From the NCBI GenBank assembly GCA_030248225.1, contig JASANE010000328.1, positions 1-64,000 of the forward strand: a DNA stretch of 64,000 nucleotides. The letters are read 5' to 3'. The first letter of the stretch is position 1, and every line of letters begins with the position of its first letter. This DNA is from Trileptium ribeirensis (lineage: Eukaryota > Nematoda > Enoplea > Enoplida > Thoracostomopsidae). Positions 35,905-47,938 of the stretch are shown piece by piece. Both the position numbers and the translations under genes were made by a program. Below the pieces are notes generated by a model. The model was not told the origin of the DNA. It saw only the letters and a list, made by a program, of their open reading frames with translations, and did not search any database.

Positions 35905-36520
35905 CTATAATTGCGTTCAATATTGCTGATTTTTCCAAACCATTACAAGTTATCGAGATCTGGCTCCCATTTGGTCAAGCGTTCGTTTTATTACACGCTA
36001 TAAATAATTCAAAACGGTCAGCCTAAACATCGTACTGCTCAATATCTTATAATATTTTTGAATGTTTCGAACCATTATTAAAGATCAACATCAGGCGCAG
36101 AATTGTTCAATCCTTCGTTTTCTATTGATTTGAAAAATATATAATTCAAAACCGGTCAGAACAAAAATTATACTGCTCAATAACTTACAATATCTTAGTT
36201 TTTTCAAATGATTGCAGAAGAAATGGTACGCTCTTGCTGAAACGTTCTCGGATACATTAAAAATAATTTATTCGCAACACAACAGTACAAATTATCCTGC
36301 TCAATCACTTGCAATATCTTTAAATTTTTCAAAACATTGCAAAAGATAAAGATATACGACGCACTCTTGTTCAAACATTCGCTGCATTTTACGTTAAAAA
36401 TAATTCATTCCTAGCAGGTCAGTCCTAATTATACTGCTCAATAACTTACTACATCTTTGTATTTTTCAAACGATTGCAAAAGATCAATATCTGGCGAGCT
36501 CTTGTTCAAACGTTCGCTCT
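35905..36520 (-). repeat. Tandem array of about 130-bp units derived from an exon end plus splice donor
   Basis: Five units are marked by the recurring complement of the donor region (TACTGCTCAATAACTTAC and variants near 35910, 36032, 36170, 36297 and 36432), each followed by the complement of the exon end (TTTTTCAAA, then CTTGTTCAAACGTTCGC). Only the outermost unit (36430-36520) is part of an open exon. The others carry indels and stops and behave as pseudo-exon ends. Confidence 0.75.
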
Positions 36521-36686
36521 CGGTTATGTTGAAAAATATTTCAGAACAACTGTACGCCCCAACGTTATCCAATAGTGCGTTTAAATTTTCGGTTGCTGTT
36601 ACAATGTCGTATCGAAGTTCAATCATCGTTCTATTGTGGTCTGGCACATAACGAAAGCGCATTTCATTTGCATTCTTGACTCTGTT
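36450..36686 (-). CDS. Internal exon whose 3' end is tandemly repeated in the next intron
   Basis: An exon of 79 codons in phase 0, from acceptor TTTTATAG to donor GTA|GTAAGT. It begins NRVKNANEMRFRYVPDHNRT, has two cysteine/asparagine features (YSCSEIFFNIT, a possible N-glycosylation site) and ends DIDLLQSFEKYKDV. Downstream on the minus strand, the last part of this exon together with the donor recurs as degenerate tandem units (35905-36440). It may precede the exon at 33826-34077 in the same gene. Family unknown. Confidence 0.6.
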
Positions 36687-37079
36687 CTATAAAATATGCA
36701 AAATTCTTGAAAAATAAGTTGATATATAAAGTACTGTAACGATGTCTATCTCTGCCTGCAGCTACACACTATAGGGAGTCTAGTTGTTTAGCAATGATGG
36801 AATTCAGTGCCGAAAGAACCACCCCATCTTCCTATGAAGGTTTCCAGCACAAGTGTACTCGCCTCATTTCTGACAAAAAATAGAACTTTTACATATTTTC
36901 TATTACGGGCGTCTCGGACACTGTTGTCTATACTACTCTCTTGGGGGCCTGGAAACCTCCGCTTGAACTGTTCTATTGTGGAATTACGAAACCGCTGTTC
37001 ATACTATTATATTGGGGGACCGTCTCTTCGTGACGTTGACACGGTCGATTTGCATGTTCGGGGAGTTATGTGAGTGTAG

Positions 37080-38700
37080 CGAAATGAAGAATTTGATGTT
37101 TGTAATGATATTGTTTACCTGTACGTTATGATAGCTGATTTGTGATTTGCTGTTTTATTGCGTATAATTTGAGAAGTCGAGGTGACGGATTTTAATCTTT
37201 GCAGATAACATTCTTAGACGATGCTTTGTGTACTTGACGTTGGTATTTATCTTATATTTTGTTATTGATTCACTCTCTTTGTGGCTTTGTTATGTTTTAA
37301 CGGTCCTGTAATAGTTAAAATTTGTTGTTTATCCTAGGGGAATTCTCCAGACCTAAATTATCTAGGCCTTGTGGTATTATAATTATCCTAGCGGTATTCT
37401 CCAGACTCTGGTATCATAAACTGAACCCAAGCCTAGTCACAAGTTCGTTATTCGTTTCGTCAATGTTTTGTACGTATTTCAGCATACCACATTAAGGTTC
37501 GCTTGTTAATAAATAATAGTATTTACTATCGTCGTGTCATTATAGTAGACAATACCATAGTGATAACCTATCAAAACCAATTGCATCCAGCATAGTACCG
37601 AATGATAATACACCTCGGTCACCGAGATGTTGGGGGACTCGGAAGCCCTTGCCGCGGCACTGATGGAATCTTAACTTACATGGCCTTGTATTTATAGCAA
37701 ATGGTACATCGTGGCTGCGTCATCAGTGCTGCTTACGTGATGTACATAAACAAATCTGTTTGAAAATATCTCACAGGAATATGAGATATCAATCAGAGAT
37801 ATCGCAGATCTTTTGAAACACATCACATATGCTGATCATATAAGACACCTAGTTAGAAAAGCATAGCCTACGCTGTTTTCTAAAACTAGAAGTAGGTTTG
37901 TCTTAGCAAATTTAATTTTGTATGTGGTTTATTAGAGACTTTATGTGACTTGTTCTTACAGCTAGACCATTTTTCTTTCAGGCGCCATTAATATTGCATG
38001 GCAGTAATAAAGCATTGAAAACTCCATACGTTCAGCTGTGACAAATGCTTTAATGTCTCTTGAAATTCAGTTGAATATAAAGCAATGGTGGTTTTGTATT
38101 ACTCGATCTGCATAAAAACTGGTAAATTAAAAAAATTCTGTTGTTATAACCGTATGCGCTTGTGTAAAACATAATGCGCGAGTAAACTTAGAATGATCCC
38201 GCCAACCATCCTATTTTGTAATTTTGAATAAAAATTGCAACGGAACGCTATTTGGCCAATTGAAATTGGGCATAAAACTGTTCGCGAATACACTGCTAAC
38301 GAATGAAAATCCAGCCATTTTGTGTTAGTAAAATTTCAAGTAATATTACCCGAATTTTTGAAAACGAAACTTTATCCAGTTTGAATTAAACCGGTTTGTT
38401 CGCTAACACCAAGAGCTTAACTACAGGATTGATAAGTTTGTGACGTCACTTTTGCATTAAATTTGTTCGTGAACACTCAATATTCCAAATTTATACAATT
38501 AGGCATTATGAAACCAAATTTATGGAAATTGAAAATGTCCAAATTCTGTCGGAACAAAAGGTATAATTTGATTTTACCAATTTTGGTTAGCAAAAAACGA
38601 AATGAAATGCAGCGTATTTTCCGTTACAACGGTTTGCTATTTGATATCGCTTATGACAAAATAAAATGGTTGGTGGGGTGACCTTAAATTTACTCCGGCA
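37080..38700. other. Intergenic or intronic sequence, no supported gene
   Basis: AT-rich sequence. The paired CCTAG/TTCTCCAGAC phrases at 37335-37350 and 37388-37408 form a short direct repeat. The open frame at 38463-38681 has no clear domain or splice context. Confidence 0.45.
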
Positions 38701-38718
38701 TGAAAGAGCATCGCGTTT

Positions 38719-38988
38719 GAGCAACCACTAAAATTAGCATTAAACGCTTTGCGAAGTGATACTTCGACAATTTCCGCAGCTATAATTGGGATTGTTAATA
38801 CAAAGACGGGCACTCGAGAGGATTTAAAGACAGCTTTCAAGTATCGCAATCCTTATATAAAGCGGTATTTGCGATTTAATAATCAAATTGGGGTTGCAAT
38901 AAAAATCTCTAATGATAAGTCAATACGGAAACCTGTTTCTACGTTATGTTACTCAAGCGAAATGATTAGACGAGCATTAAAGCGGTAA
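38719..38988 (+). CDS. Coding-like terminal exon, unrecognised
   Basis: The frame is open from the candidate acceptor GCGTTTGAG (38718) to TAA at 38986-38988. The peptide includes STISAAIIGIVNTKTGTRED and a basic region rich in R, K and Y, ending EMIRRALKR. The opposite strand is also open over 38637-38849, which weakens the call. Family unknown. Confidence 0.3.
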   Translation, partial: EQPLKLALNALRSDTSTISAAIIGIVNTKTGTREDLKTAFKYRNPYIKRYLRFNNQIGVAIKISNDKSIRKPVSTLCYSSEMIRRALKR

Positions 38989-39069
38989 AATGTATATATT
39001 GAAATATAGCATTATGCAGCATTCACAGATAATTGTGTGCACTGTTTTGATCCGTTACATAAACATTAG

Positions 39070-39262
39070 CGCCTGCGTACTTTATGTGGCGTTCACCGTA
39101 TGATGCCCCCGATGTTTGAAGCTTTACCACTGTAGCGGCAACCATAAAATGCAGCCGGTGTGACTCACACCTATACCCTATAACAAAATCTGAGGGTGTC
39201 GAATACAGTATTTTGGCGGCAAACTATCTCGGCCACTATGTGAATACGAATTGATGGTGTGG
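39070..39262. mobile_element. Diverged copy of the 48760-type MITE
   Basis: The stretch starts TGTGGCGTTCACCGTATGAT, then CCCCGATGTTTGAAGC, similar to the left end of the 48760 element. It contains GGTGTGACTCACACC and GAGGGTGTCG, similar to the GGGTGTACCACACACCCC interior of that element. Ends and duplication are not clear. Confidence 0.45.
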
Positions 39263-39891
39263 CAGGCACCGTAGGGCATTTATATAGTGTATTCCATAAT
39301 CCTATTTACAAAATTATTCATTAATTAGCGGCAAATTTTATTGCATTTAACCAGATGTTATATTTTTTATATTTATATTTATGTTTAGCAATTTCGTGAT
39401 ATAAATTAATGACAACCATACACCACAGACCAAAAATCTCAAAACTTTGTTCAAAACATCAACTTTGCAAGCTACATTACCTATCTGCCCAAAGTCTAAT
39501 CAACAGGTACCTAAATCATAGTTTTGTAATGATAATTCAACAGCTAGGTACTTCAGTGTAGCATGTAGTGCAGATAAGGAACGGTATAGTTTACCTGCCG
39601 AAGCGGATGGTGAAATAGACTTTGCGCATTGTGAGCTATTTTTAAATGAATCAATTATGGTATCATACAGACTGTGTGCATGCTGCCCGAAGTTATGGCT
39701 GACACCTTCTGATAACAGTTAAATCCCAAGTAAGCTATCGTTAAATTTTTTTTCAAAAAGATATAGGTGCCTAAGAGACCCTGTTGTCTAGGGTGTGCCT
39801 GCCACTTTATGGAGTACATATGTTTCATATAGGAAGACATTATATCGTGAACAACAGGGTGTTCTGCGCTAATATTTGCTTTGTACTACAG

Positions 39892-40137
39892 CCTTGTACG
39901 TATAAGCTCCTTAGTATAGTGCTAAGGATCTCACAACAGTTTAGTATAAAATTAATCGAACCGCGTTGGACATTAATTTACAGAATCGATCACTTAAAAC
40001 AGAATTTATTGTTTAGTGATATGTTGGTCACTGTATCAAGTTTGATTTCTCGCTTGCTAGATGTGACCGACAATAATGTTGAATGCAGGCCTGGAACGCC
40101 GAGGAAAATAGAGTTTTGTTTCGATCGTTGTTCCTGA
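39892..40137 (+). CDS. Coding-like terminal exon, unrecognised
   Basis: Acceptor TTGTACTACAG is followed in phase 0 by 81 codons and TGA. The peptide begins PCTYKLLSIVLRISQQF and ends RKIEFCFDRCS, with a segment DHLKQNLLFSDMLVTVSSL that could be helical. The open frame extends upstream of the acceptor to 39784 but is less coding-like there. I recognise no family. It lies between coding-like exons on the other strand, so gene order here is complex or the exons are remnants. Confidence 0.35.
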   Translation, partial: PCTYKLLSIVLRISQQFSIKLIEPRWTLIYRIDHLKQNLLFSDMLVTVSSLISRLLDVTDNNVECRPGTPRKIEFCFDRCS

Positions 40138-40584
40138 TTTCTACCACATTGGAATCCATGTTTCCAACCTAATATAGACCAGCATAATGATGTTCGAGAC
40201 TGAGACTGTCGCTCGGCGTTTCCTTTCGAAAATACGAAAAACACATTTTGAAGTAGCGGAATTGTGAGGCAGAAATGTTTTATCTGTCATATATATCTGT
40301 TGACTTTGCTTTATGTAGGCTATAATTATAGTTAAACACATTGTAGTCTAAACGTTTTTATTTCGCCTGGTGAGTATATCTTCGGCTACCTAAACAATAA
40401 ATTGGCTTCAACAAGGTGAAAAGGACATATTCAAGGAACATAGTTGGTGTTATTGCAATAATACCACATATTAAATGTCTGCAAACAATAGTGTATTTTT
40501 CTTTCACTCAAATCAGTCATATACTAAACATTTCATGCTAAATGTAGTAGAAGCATAGGGTGCCTGTTTAAGCAGGATCTTAAA

Positions 40585-40808
40585 TCACGTTTTTGATAAA
40601 ACTTTATGCAAAACTGAATTCATGGCCACCGTAAATGGCAATACTTGCGGTAAAACACCAAAAATATCAAATGATACCTCTAATTCTATCGTGTTGTACA
40701 GAGGAGCTGTCTGCTTCCATGCTATAGCTGATTGCGATATCTGTGGTGCGTAATAAATTTCTTCACATTGTGTGGGACACTCTTTCGGCGACACAGCAGA
40801 TATTCTTT
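40585..40808 (-). CDS. Coding-like exon with CPxxC motif, unrecognised
   Basis: Acceptor AATCATTCAG is followed by RISAVSPKECPTQCEEIYY and a stretch of beta-like sequence (YNTIELEVSFDIFGV), ending SVLHKVLSKT at TGA (40587-40585). The PKECPTQCEEIYY piece recalls the cysteine-rich extracellular part of DEG/ENaC channels, but the expected second membrane helix is absent, so this is only a hint. The exon could instead end at the GT of the terminal codons. Confidence 0.35.
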
Positions 40809-40849
40809 CTGAATGATTTCGATAACAAGTAAGTCATGCAAACAATTCT

Positions 40850-40926
40850 AAATTTTACATATTATTATATATTATAATTATAATTATATAACTACATTTT
40901 ATAATTATATATATATTATAATATAT
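40850..40926. repeat. AT-rich run with inverted symmetry
   Basis: TATTATATATTATAATTATA-type sequence, largely self-complementary. Low complexity only. Confidence 0.7.
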
Positions 40927-41403
40927 GGCAGAATGATCGCTTGGGACGTTAAGCTTTCGATCCTATATATGAGATTCCAAATTGGCCATAAACAATTCGA
41001 GATAGTTGCGATGCTTTTTATAACAATAGTGCCTCCAATAGTATTTTTCAATTTTGAGCCGCCTGAAAAAGTATTATCGCAATTTCATCTGAGCACATTT
41101 GTTAACTGTACTGGTGCTAATGAACATGTTTGGTGATTCTGTTGCTCGAAACATACGACCATTTCACATGTACAACAAATCGGCGCCACGAAATAGATAT
41201 TAACGGCATACATTTTTCATAACAGACTACCTACCTATGGCAACTTCCCGATGTTATTCCTGAATTTTTGGTGTCTTACATGAGTTGATTTTTAAGCGAG
41301 TTTGCTCGTTAATACAAATACATGATATATAATGACCTCTTTAGTGCATATCTACAGCAAACAAAGTATGTTCATACAAATTGCTGGACTTCTTTGCACA
41401 TAG

Positions 41404-41670
41404 ACCGACAACAGCGATAAATTGCTGACAATTGCTGACAATGCCGACAAGCTGAACCCAGAATATGTCGAAAGGATATTATATCTTCAATTTATTTATA
41501 AACATCTTTGCAAACATTTGAAGTTGTCTTATTCGCAATCCATACATGCACATCATTTAACCATTAATTGCGATTGGCATCAAACAACGCCAGCGTACGT
41601 TGTTCAGTATTTTATTAACTCAGTTTGTCGTATGTGTATGATGTGTGTTTTCATTTGTATTGTAATTTAA
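41404..41670 (+). CDS. Coding-like terminal exon, unrecognised
   Basis: Acceptor TTTGCACATAG is followed in phase 0 by 88 codons and TAA. The peptide begins TDNSDKLLTIADNADKLN, continues YLQFIYKHLCKHLKLSYS and ends in a cysteine- and methionine-rich hydrophobic tail (RMCMMCVFICIVI). A short duplication (TTGCTGACA twice, 41421-41440) lies near its start. The function cannot be inferred. Confidence 0.35.
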   Translation, partial: TDNSDKLLTIADNADKLNPEYVERILYLQFIYKHLCKHLKLSYSQSIHAHHLTINCDWHQTTPAYVVQYFINSVCRMCMMCVFICIVI

Positions 41671-42101
41671 TCACTTTGTGAGGTTCCTTAACGAACTGAG
41701 CAACAGCTCCTAGGTAGCGGTGTGGTTTGCATACGTCGTGCTCACTTATGCAACCGAGGTTCTATACGTGGTGCCGGTTTGCATTTGTTAAACATTAAAC
41801 GATACAAACATTTGCTTTGATGTTAATAGTTTAAACAAATTTAACAATGCAAAGTAAAGGCCAATTTTGGCGCAAAAATTAATGGACACGCTAATTCTGC
41901 ATTTACAAACAAATTTATGAGGTCATTTAATTTTCAGTCCAAACTTAGCAGAACGTTTGTATTACGATTTAACAACGCAATGTAGCACAAATTTTGCTGA
42001 TATGACTTCTACGTGTGAAAGACCCTGAATTTATAAACAATTTTAGGTGTGTACCAAAATGAATTCGCTTAAATGGTGTTCATTGAAGCTGTTTTAATTA
42101 C

Positions 42102-42309
42102 CTACAACGCATCACCCACATTACATGGTTTTCGAAAACTGAAATTTTGTAGCTTCTAGAAAGCAAAGTTTGCATTGTCGCCTGTTCATACTCAAACGAA
42201 CACATACAAAACTGTGCTACTACAACATATTTCAGTTCTAATGATAACACATACGTACCAAAGTTGGGCAAAACGCAGTAGAAGTGTTCAAATAGATCAC
42301 ATGACTTCC
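42102..42309 (-). CDS. Coding-like internal exon, cysteine-containing
   Basis: The exon is bounded by a good acceptor (TTTATTTCAG) and a donor GTAATT. The peptide contains KSCDLFEHFYCVLPNFGTY, then a hydrophobic part (SLELKYVVVAQFCMC) and ends near FENHVMWVMR. It shows four cysteines and no stop. It lies on the same strand as the exons at 40585-40808, 36450-36686 and 33826-34077, and one gene spanning them is possible but unproven. Family unknown. Confidence 0.45.
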
Positions 42310-43670
42310 CTGAAATAAATTTGTACACCGAATTAAGTAACGCATGTTTTTATTCTCGCCGCAGTTGTAAATTCATCTATACTGTTGGGCAACAGCCGGG
42401 TTTGTAGTCAATTTGCCAGCTGGCGGCCGACAACTAACAATTTCGACTGTGCATGGTTTAACGCATGGCGACGGCTGAATGACTGAGCGACGGCAAATGG
42501 ACGGCTGATTGCCATTAAGCTTCTATTACTACAATATGAACTTAATGCTGTCAATGCTTCTTGAGCATTTGGTCAGAAATCGATTTACATCTGTAGGTTT
42601 TACACGTGGTACTATAGCAAGAACTGAATTTTACGGCTAGGTTCAATCTAGCAAGGCTGTAATATATTTAGTGTCGGTCAACGGCCGAACTTAAGATCTA
42701 TCGATAAACATTGACGCATATTGGTTTAACAATAAAGATATACGTTATATGCTTACATATTACAAGATAGTATTAGACATTACGATATCCTTGCATGCTA
42801 ATATTAGAGGATTATATACATCAACATGTTACAGCAGTGTGATTTTTAATTCACTTATTGTACATACAGTCAACTATATTCGTGCATTCTATAAACGTTT
42901 GTTGTACTAAAATCGTAGCAAAGCTTACAAGGCTTTGGAATATAGTTTGTTAACGTTCTGTACGCCTTAAGCTATATTTCATAGCGTTACTATAATACTA
43001 GTTGGTTGGCGTCGATGGTGTAGAATTAACGCCTTATTATGAGAAGCTAGAAGTCCGGTTTAATCCTGACAGATTTATCGTAAAATTCAATAGTGTATAT
43101 TTTCATTTTTTCATTGATGGGGGTTGTCTACGCCGATTATCTTAAGGAGTCTCTAGCTCAAAACAAGCTTGCTCATCGACTTTGCCGCAGATTATGGTAA
43201 CGACTCAATACGTTACAGTAAATAGCACAGTTCCAACGCGACTTGGTCAAAACCTGTAATATTGTGGTAACGCTATAGTTTTTGCAAACTAAAATTCTGG
43301 TTCAAAATCACTGCTGTCCTATCGTAAAAATTTATCCTGAGTCTTTTCATTACAGCGGCTAATTTCAACGAAGTTTTTTTCCTCGTTTACGAGAGAGCAA
43401 TCTGAATTAGATGTTCATCGTTTCGACCCAACGGCCAGAGATTGTGACATATCATGCAAAAATCTGCTGCTATGTTGCTAAAATATAAGTACAACATGTT
43501 TTCATGCAAAAATATTGCTGTGCAAAACTTATTTTGTTCAAATCACTAGTGAAGCTTTGTAATTGGTCATAAATGCAATTAAAGTATTATAGAAATAGTG
43601 AAGCAAAACGTTGATGGTCTTAGTGTGCAGTGCAGGCAGCGACTGTATCAATTCTTTATGTGATACTACT

Positions 43671-43766
43671 AATAGTATTAATCAGGAGTTTGCTAATAGT
43701 ATTAATCAGGAGTTTGCTAATAGTAATAATCAGGAGTTTGCTAATAGTATTAATCAGGAGTTCGCT
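43671..43766 (+). repeat. 24-bp tandem repeat, four units, in an open frame
   Basis: Four units of AATAGTATTAATCAGGAG plus TTTGCT, differing by single bases (a T to A change in unit 3 and T to C in unit 4). The unit is a multiple of three, so the frame 43611-43793 stays open and reads NSINQEFA four times. There is no sign of splice sites or a longer gene. Confidence 0.9.
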
Positions 43767-44452
43767 AGATTTATATTGCTACTAGCCTCCTAGAAACAAT
43801 CCCAAAGGAAACTTGTAAAGTTTATCTATTGTCTATCAGTACATACATGCTTGTAATTATTAAAATAATCTCTGATTTTATATACAACTCGTCAGAACCT
43901 GGCGTATCCCCCTACTTCTGTGCGTCTACACGTGTTGCACAGAATGTTTGTAATCACGAGATTATATTATATTGGTTCCGCCATTATATCTAGTATATAA
44001 TCGAAAAGCAGCAGTCATGTAACGTCAATGTTTGATCTAAATTTTTACTAAAATTCGAGAAGTCCGTTTAAATGAACTATACGTTCTTGATAATGGTACT
44101 AAAGATTTATGACTATACGACTATATTTTTCTGATTTTTTGTGCATTATGATAATTCATGTGTCTACTTCAAAACCCAAGTCTGGTTTTGGTCTCCACGA
44201 AGGTTATGTTAGCATTAACGGTTATAATACATGTTTTGTTCCAGTTTTAAATAAGCACATGGCTCTACATACCGTATAATAAATGAATGATTAGCCACCG
44301 TCTGTTGAAAATTGGCAAATCGGCTAGAATTACAGCAGTGCAGTCGATCCTAAACGATCAATTAAATTGCAAAAATCGCTAATCCTGGATAAAACACAAG
44401 CTCTCTACGTCTTAAGAAGTACATTCAAAGCACCAAGCCATCATTTATCAAT

Positions 44453-45019
44453 ATGATATCAAATGATAAATTGCTGGCTAGCGGTATCATATTATTGGAA
44501 ATCAACAATCCTGATTCAGCGAATGAGCTTCTAACCGAATGGCCACCAGATGGCTTTGGTAGTAACGCGACCTATCTTCGTTTACACTATGATGGAGCCT
44601 TATCTGATATTCACCTAATTTACGGCCCTGGAGGGCCTGTCAGTCAGGCTCCACCAATGACTAGCGCGGTGTTAAAACCCATGGAAAATGATAAACTATT
44701 CGATGAAATCAAACGGGAAGTCCAATCAGAATACTCATAGACAAGCAATTTTAATGAGATCAAGCTGTTTAGAAGAAATAAACGGCGTCACATAAAACTG
44801 ACCTATCACCAAGTGCTTTTGAAACAAATCTACAAATACGGAGCTCTTATAGGCGTTAACTTACATTGTGCGGAGCGATGGCGCCTCAAGCCTCTGGAGC
44901 GCTTCAATGGTCATCAATTTGGTCATATATCTAAAGGGGTTGCATTAATTGCAGAGAACAGCATGCCCTGGAAGCTGGAATTTAGTGCACCAGAGATCCT
45001 AAACCTTGCAACTGAGTAG
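44453..45019 (+). pseudogene. LINE ORF1-like remnant with degenerate zinc knuckle
   Basis: The first open piece (44453-44740) contains EINNPDSANELLTEWPPDGF and LRLHYD, like the nucleic-acid-binding part of LINE gag-like proteins. After a frame change the second piece (44813-45019) reads KPLERFNGHQFGHISKG. This aligns with a CCHC knuckle of the pattern CxxCxxxGHxxxxC in which the cysteines have been lost. This is ORF1 of the element, expected to coat the RNA. It is certainly inactive. Confidence 0.6.
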
Positions 45020-45147
45020 AAAATTACATAGCGAACAGCACTTGCTGCGTCTTATACAAACAACGTCCGAGAAACAATGTTTTTTCGTACAAGGAATGCT
45101 TTGACTAACAAATATACGTCGTCTGACTAGCGATTTTGACAGCTTAA

Positions 45148-46003
45148 ACTGAACCTCAACAATGTTATATCATCACCCGATGTGATTATTACTTCTGAAA
45201 CATTTTCAACAGACAATGTGCCCGGTTTAGCAATAGCACTGCATGGTTATGAGCTACTACGCTGGGATCAGCCGAGCCATGGTGGCGGACTCATAATATA
45301 TTAGTGTAAGTCATTACACATTAAGTGTCGAAGTAATATGGAAAGGTACCTCTACAAGCAAAATAGTTCGACCTAACCAGGGACGCTGCTCATCTAATAG
45401 TTTGCGCAGTATATAAACCTCCATCAGAAGGCTATAATGATCTCTTAGGCAATATAACTGACGAAATCAATAGATTTGCCTGCCAGAACAAATGATTTTT
45501 TGCTGTATTGGGCGATGTAAACGGAAATACAAACGAATGGTGTCCAAACTCGATAAAAACTATTTACATTGGACATCAAATACTAAGTTTGTATCAGTAC
45601 TAACAGTCCATATCAACTTGTAACTGAACCAACAATAATTCAACCTGCCAGTCGTCCAACGTTTCTTGATCTGGTGATAGTTATTCATCCAACGTTTGTA
45701 TCAGTTTCATTACTGGAGCCTCCAGTTGGATCATCGGACCACATGACTGTTGTCGGGTGGATAAACGGATTTGTTCAAAATGATCGCATAATTCCGGAAC
45801 CGACCAGATACGTTCTTAATTACGCTTCTTTAAATTGGCGCACTATTAACTTCATAGTTGCTTGGGTACATTGGGACCTAGCTGCAGATGATTTGTGTAT
45901 TACTGACTTATTGGAATTCTTTAAAAATGTTGTCAACGAAGCAGTGTATCTGCATGTCCGCCAAGAAAAGCCAACAACGATATCAACGATAAACCATGGA
46001 TAA
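45148..46003 (+). pseudogene. LINE APE-type endonuclease remnant
   Basis: Open pieces in three frames match the endonuclease of non-LTR elements. An N-terminal part contains SPDVIITSETF and GYELLRWDQPSHGGG (45150-45302). A middle part contains AVYKPPSEGYNDLL and VLGDVNGN. The C-terminal part (45674-46003) contains the catalytic SSDHMTV (SDH motif). Stops interrupt it at about 45303 and 45492. The enzyme would nick target DNA for reverse transcription; this copy cannot. Confidence 0.85.
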
Positions 46004-46399
46004 AAATTTACACAAGACTACTATTGCGTTGCCAAAATCAGGCTTGGTGAACCTATCGATTGCGTAAGACTACTGATCGATATAGAGCTTTCCAGCAAGC
46101 CAGGATTCCTGCAAACAGGCGATACCACAGTCGAAATCAGCTTATTACCGTCGACAAGCTGAAAAACTCGCAACTTGTAGTGATTATGAAATCTGGTATC
46201 GTATGGCTACAACACTTTACAAAGGACACCAATCTGCAACATGCATTTCCAAGCTGGTTATAAATAACTACCCTATAACTTCTGCTAAAGCCATCGCTGA
46301 AGCGTTTTGTAACATTTTTCACCCGTACAATTGAAGTCGTCTGGCTTCCATGTTCCGCAATCCAAAACAAACCATTCATTTTCAAATATAAGCTTCAAC

Positions 46400-47420
46400 A
46401 GCACATAAATCGAGAAACACTTGATGATAATTAATACTTTCGAGAGCACATGTCCTGTGAAAAAAGTGCAACTCATCAATTTCCAAAGCGTTATGTACTA
46501 TCTTCAACAAATCCTTGCGATGTGGCGTACTGCACGTTCAATGGAAGCGTGCGCGCGTGACGTCCATTTACAAGAACAAAGGCAGCCGAATGGACATTTC
46601 CAAGTATGGTCCGGTATCCGTGATACCCAATGCCGCGAAAGTAATGGAAAAATAAGCCACCGAGCGATTGTTAAGATACTTAAACATCAATAGACTGATA
46701 AATCAAAGCCTGTTTGGTTTTCGTCCCAAGCATATCACCGTGGATCAACTAGCACATCTTCAACACTCATCGCTTGCAGATATGGAATATGGTAAATCAA
46801 ATATTGTAACATTCCTAGATTTGACGGTTGCCTTCATATAATAACGCACGACGTATTAGAGCAAAACTTCCCTCTTAGGGTATCAGAAGCATCTTATTTA
46901 GCTGGCTGTTTAACTATTTCAGCTGCAGAACTCAGTTTATGTCGGTGAACAGTGCATCGTCTGAGGTCAGGCAAATTCATGCCGGTGTCCACAAAGCAGC
47001 TGTTTAACTCTCACTTTATTCCTAATCTATGTCAATGACATGCCTACAGAGAGGTCAAATGTCCTAAATACTGTAATATCAATAACCTAATATATGTCGA
47101 TGGCACAGTTATCACATGTAGCACGCTTGACCCACAAGTTGCTGCTGCTGGCAACAGCTCTTGTGTCGCTGAATAAATGAGCAACTCCCTTGTCTATAAA
47201 TTTCAACCCCAACAAGTCAGAGTCAATGATGTTCTCCAGAACTCATCATCACTTACATCTCAGCAGCACTGTTCCACCGTAACGGTCGTCAGATTAAACA
47301 ATACTGAACTGAAGATAGTGACTTCCCATACACATATGAGAGTCACTCTTACGAACGATTTAAGATTCAACGTCCACATTAACAACATATCTCATGCTGC
47401 TTCTCGCGATATATAATTGT
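46400..47420 (+). pseudogene. LINE reverse transcriptase remnant
   Basis: Recognisable RT segments appear in order but in changing frames: SNGKISHRAIVKIL (46630-46690), FGFRPKHITVDQLA (46710-46760), the motif A region FLDLTVAF (46813-46836), the FLIYVNDMP-like segment (47015-47045) and, further on, VTSHTHMRVTLTNDLRFNVH (47320-47385). The YxDD box is not intact. The order and spacing agree with the RT of non-LTR elements. Confidence 0.82.
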
Positions 47421-47449
47421 TTCGCTTTATTGTCCAACAATGTGCATAA

Positions 47450-47938
47450 TATTCAAATATTGGCAATGTATACAAGAGTCTTATAAGGCCAAAGCTGGAA
47501 TACTGCTCGCTGATATGGGAAGTGACTAGCTCATGCAACATCGATAAGCTAGAGAGGCTCCAACGGCAAGCAATACGGCTAATTCTAAATATTCGTTACA
47601 TGGATCATGTAAATGATATTCATTACCGACAAGCAAATGCAGACAAGCTTTTAGTACGTCGAAATTATTCGCTAGCTTGCTTCGGTTATAAAGCATTACA
47701 AGACTAGATGCAACAATGTTTACATGACTACGTGCCACAGCTCTATAACAATCCTTATAACATTAGGCACCCAATTATTGACGCTGCTTCGTACATTCCT
47801 TACAAACGTTCGGCTGTCAAATATTCCACTGCGTTACTCAATATGTTGGGAGCCAATGTATATACGGCGAGCTCCCTGGAACGAAAATTGCCGTACAACT
47901 GGAGAAAATCAGAAGAATTTTGCAAATTTCATTCATAA
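47450..47938 (+). pseudogene. LINE C-terminal domain remnant
   Basis: A largely uninterrupted stretch (47471-47707) reads YKSLIRPKLEYCSLIWE, then KLERLQRQAIRLIL and YRQANADKLLVRR, the usual C-terminal region after the RT of many LINEs. A stop at 47705-47707 is followed by further related sequence in the next frame (RHPIIDAASYIPYKRSAVKY, 47766-47825) up to about 47938. It has no catalytic role itself, but it marks the 3' end of the element. Confidence 0.85.

Noticed and set aside
40585..42309. DEG/ENaC sodium channel gene from the CPTQCEEIYY and cysteine-containing exons
   Set aside because: The second membrane helix and its conserved motif are absent, and the exon order does not fit; kept only as a hint in the exon entry.
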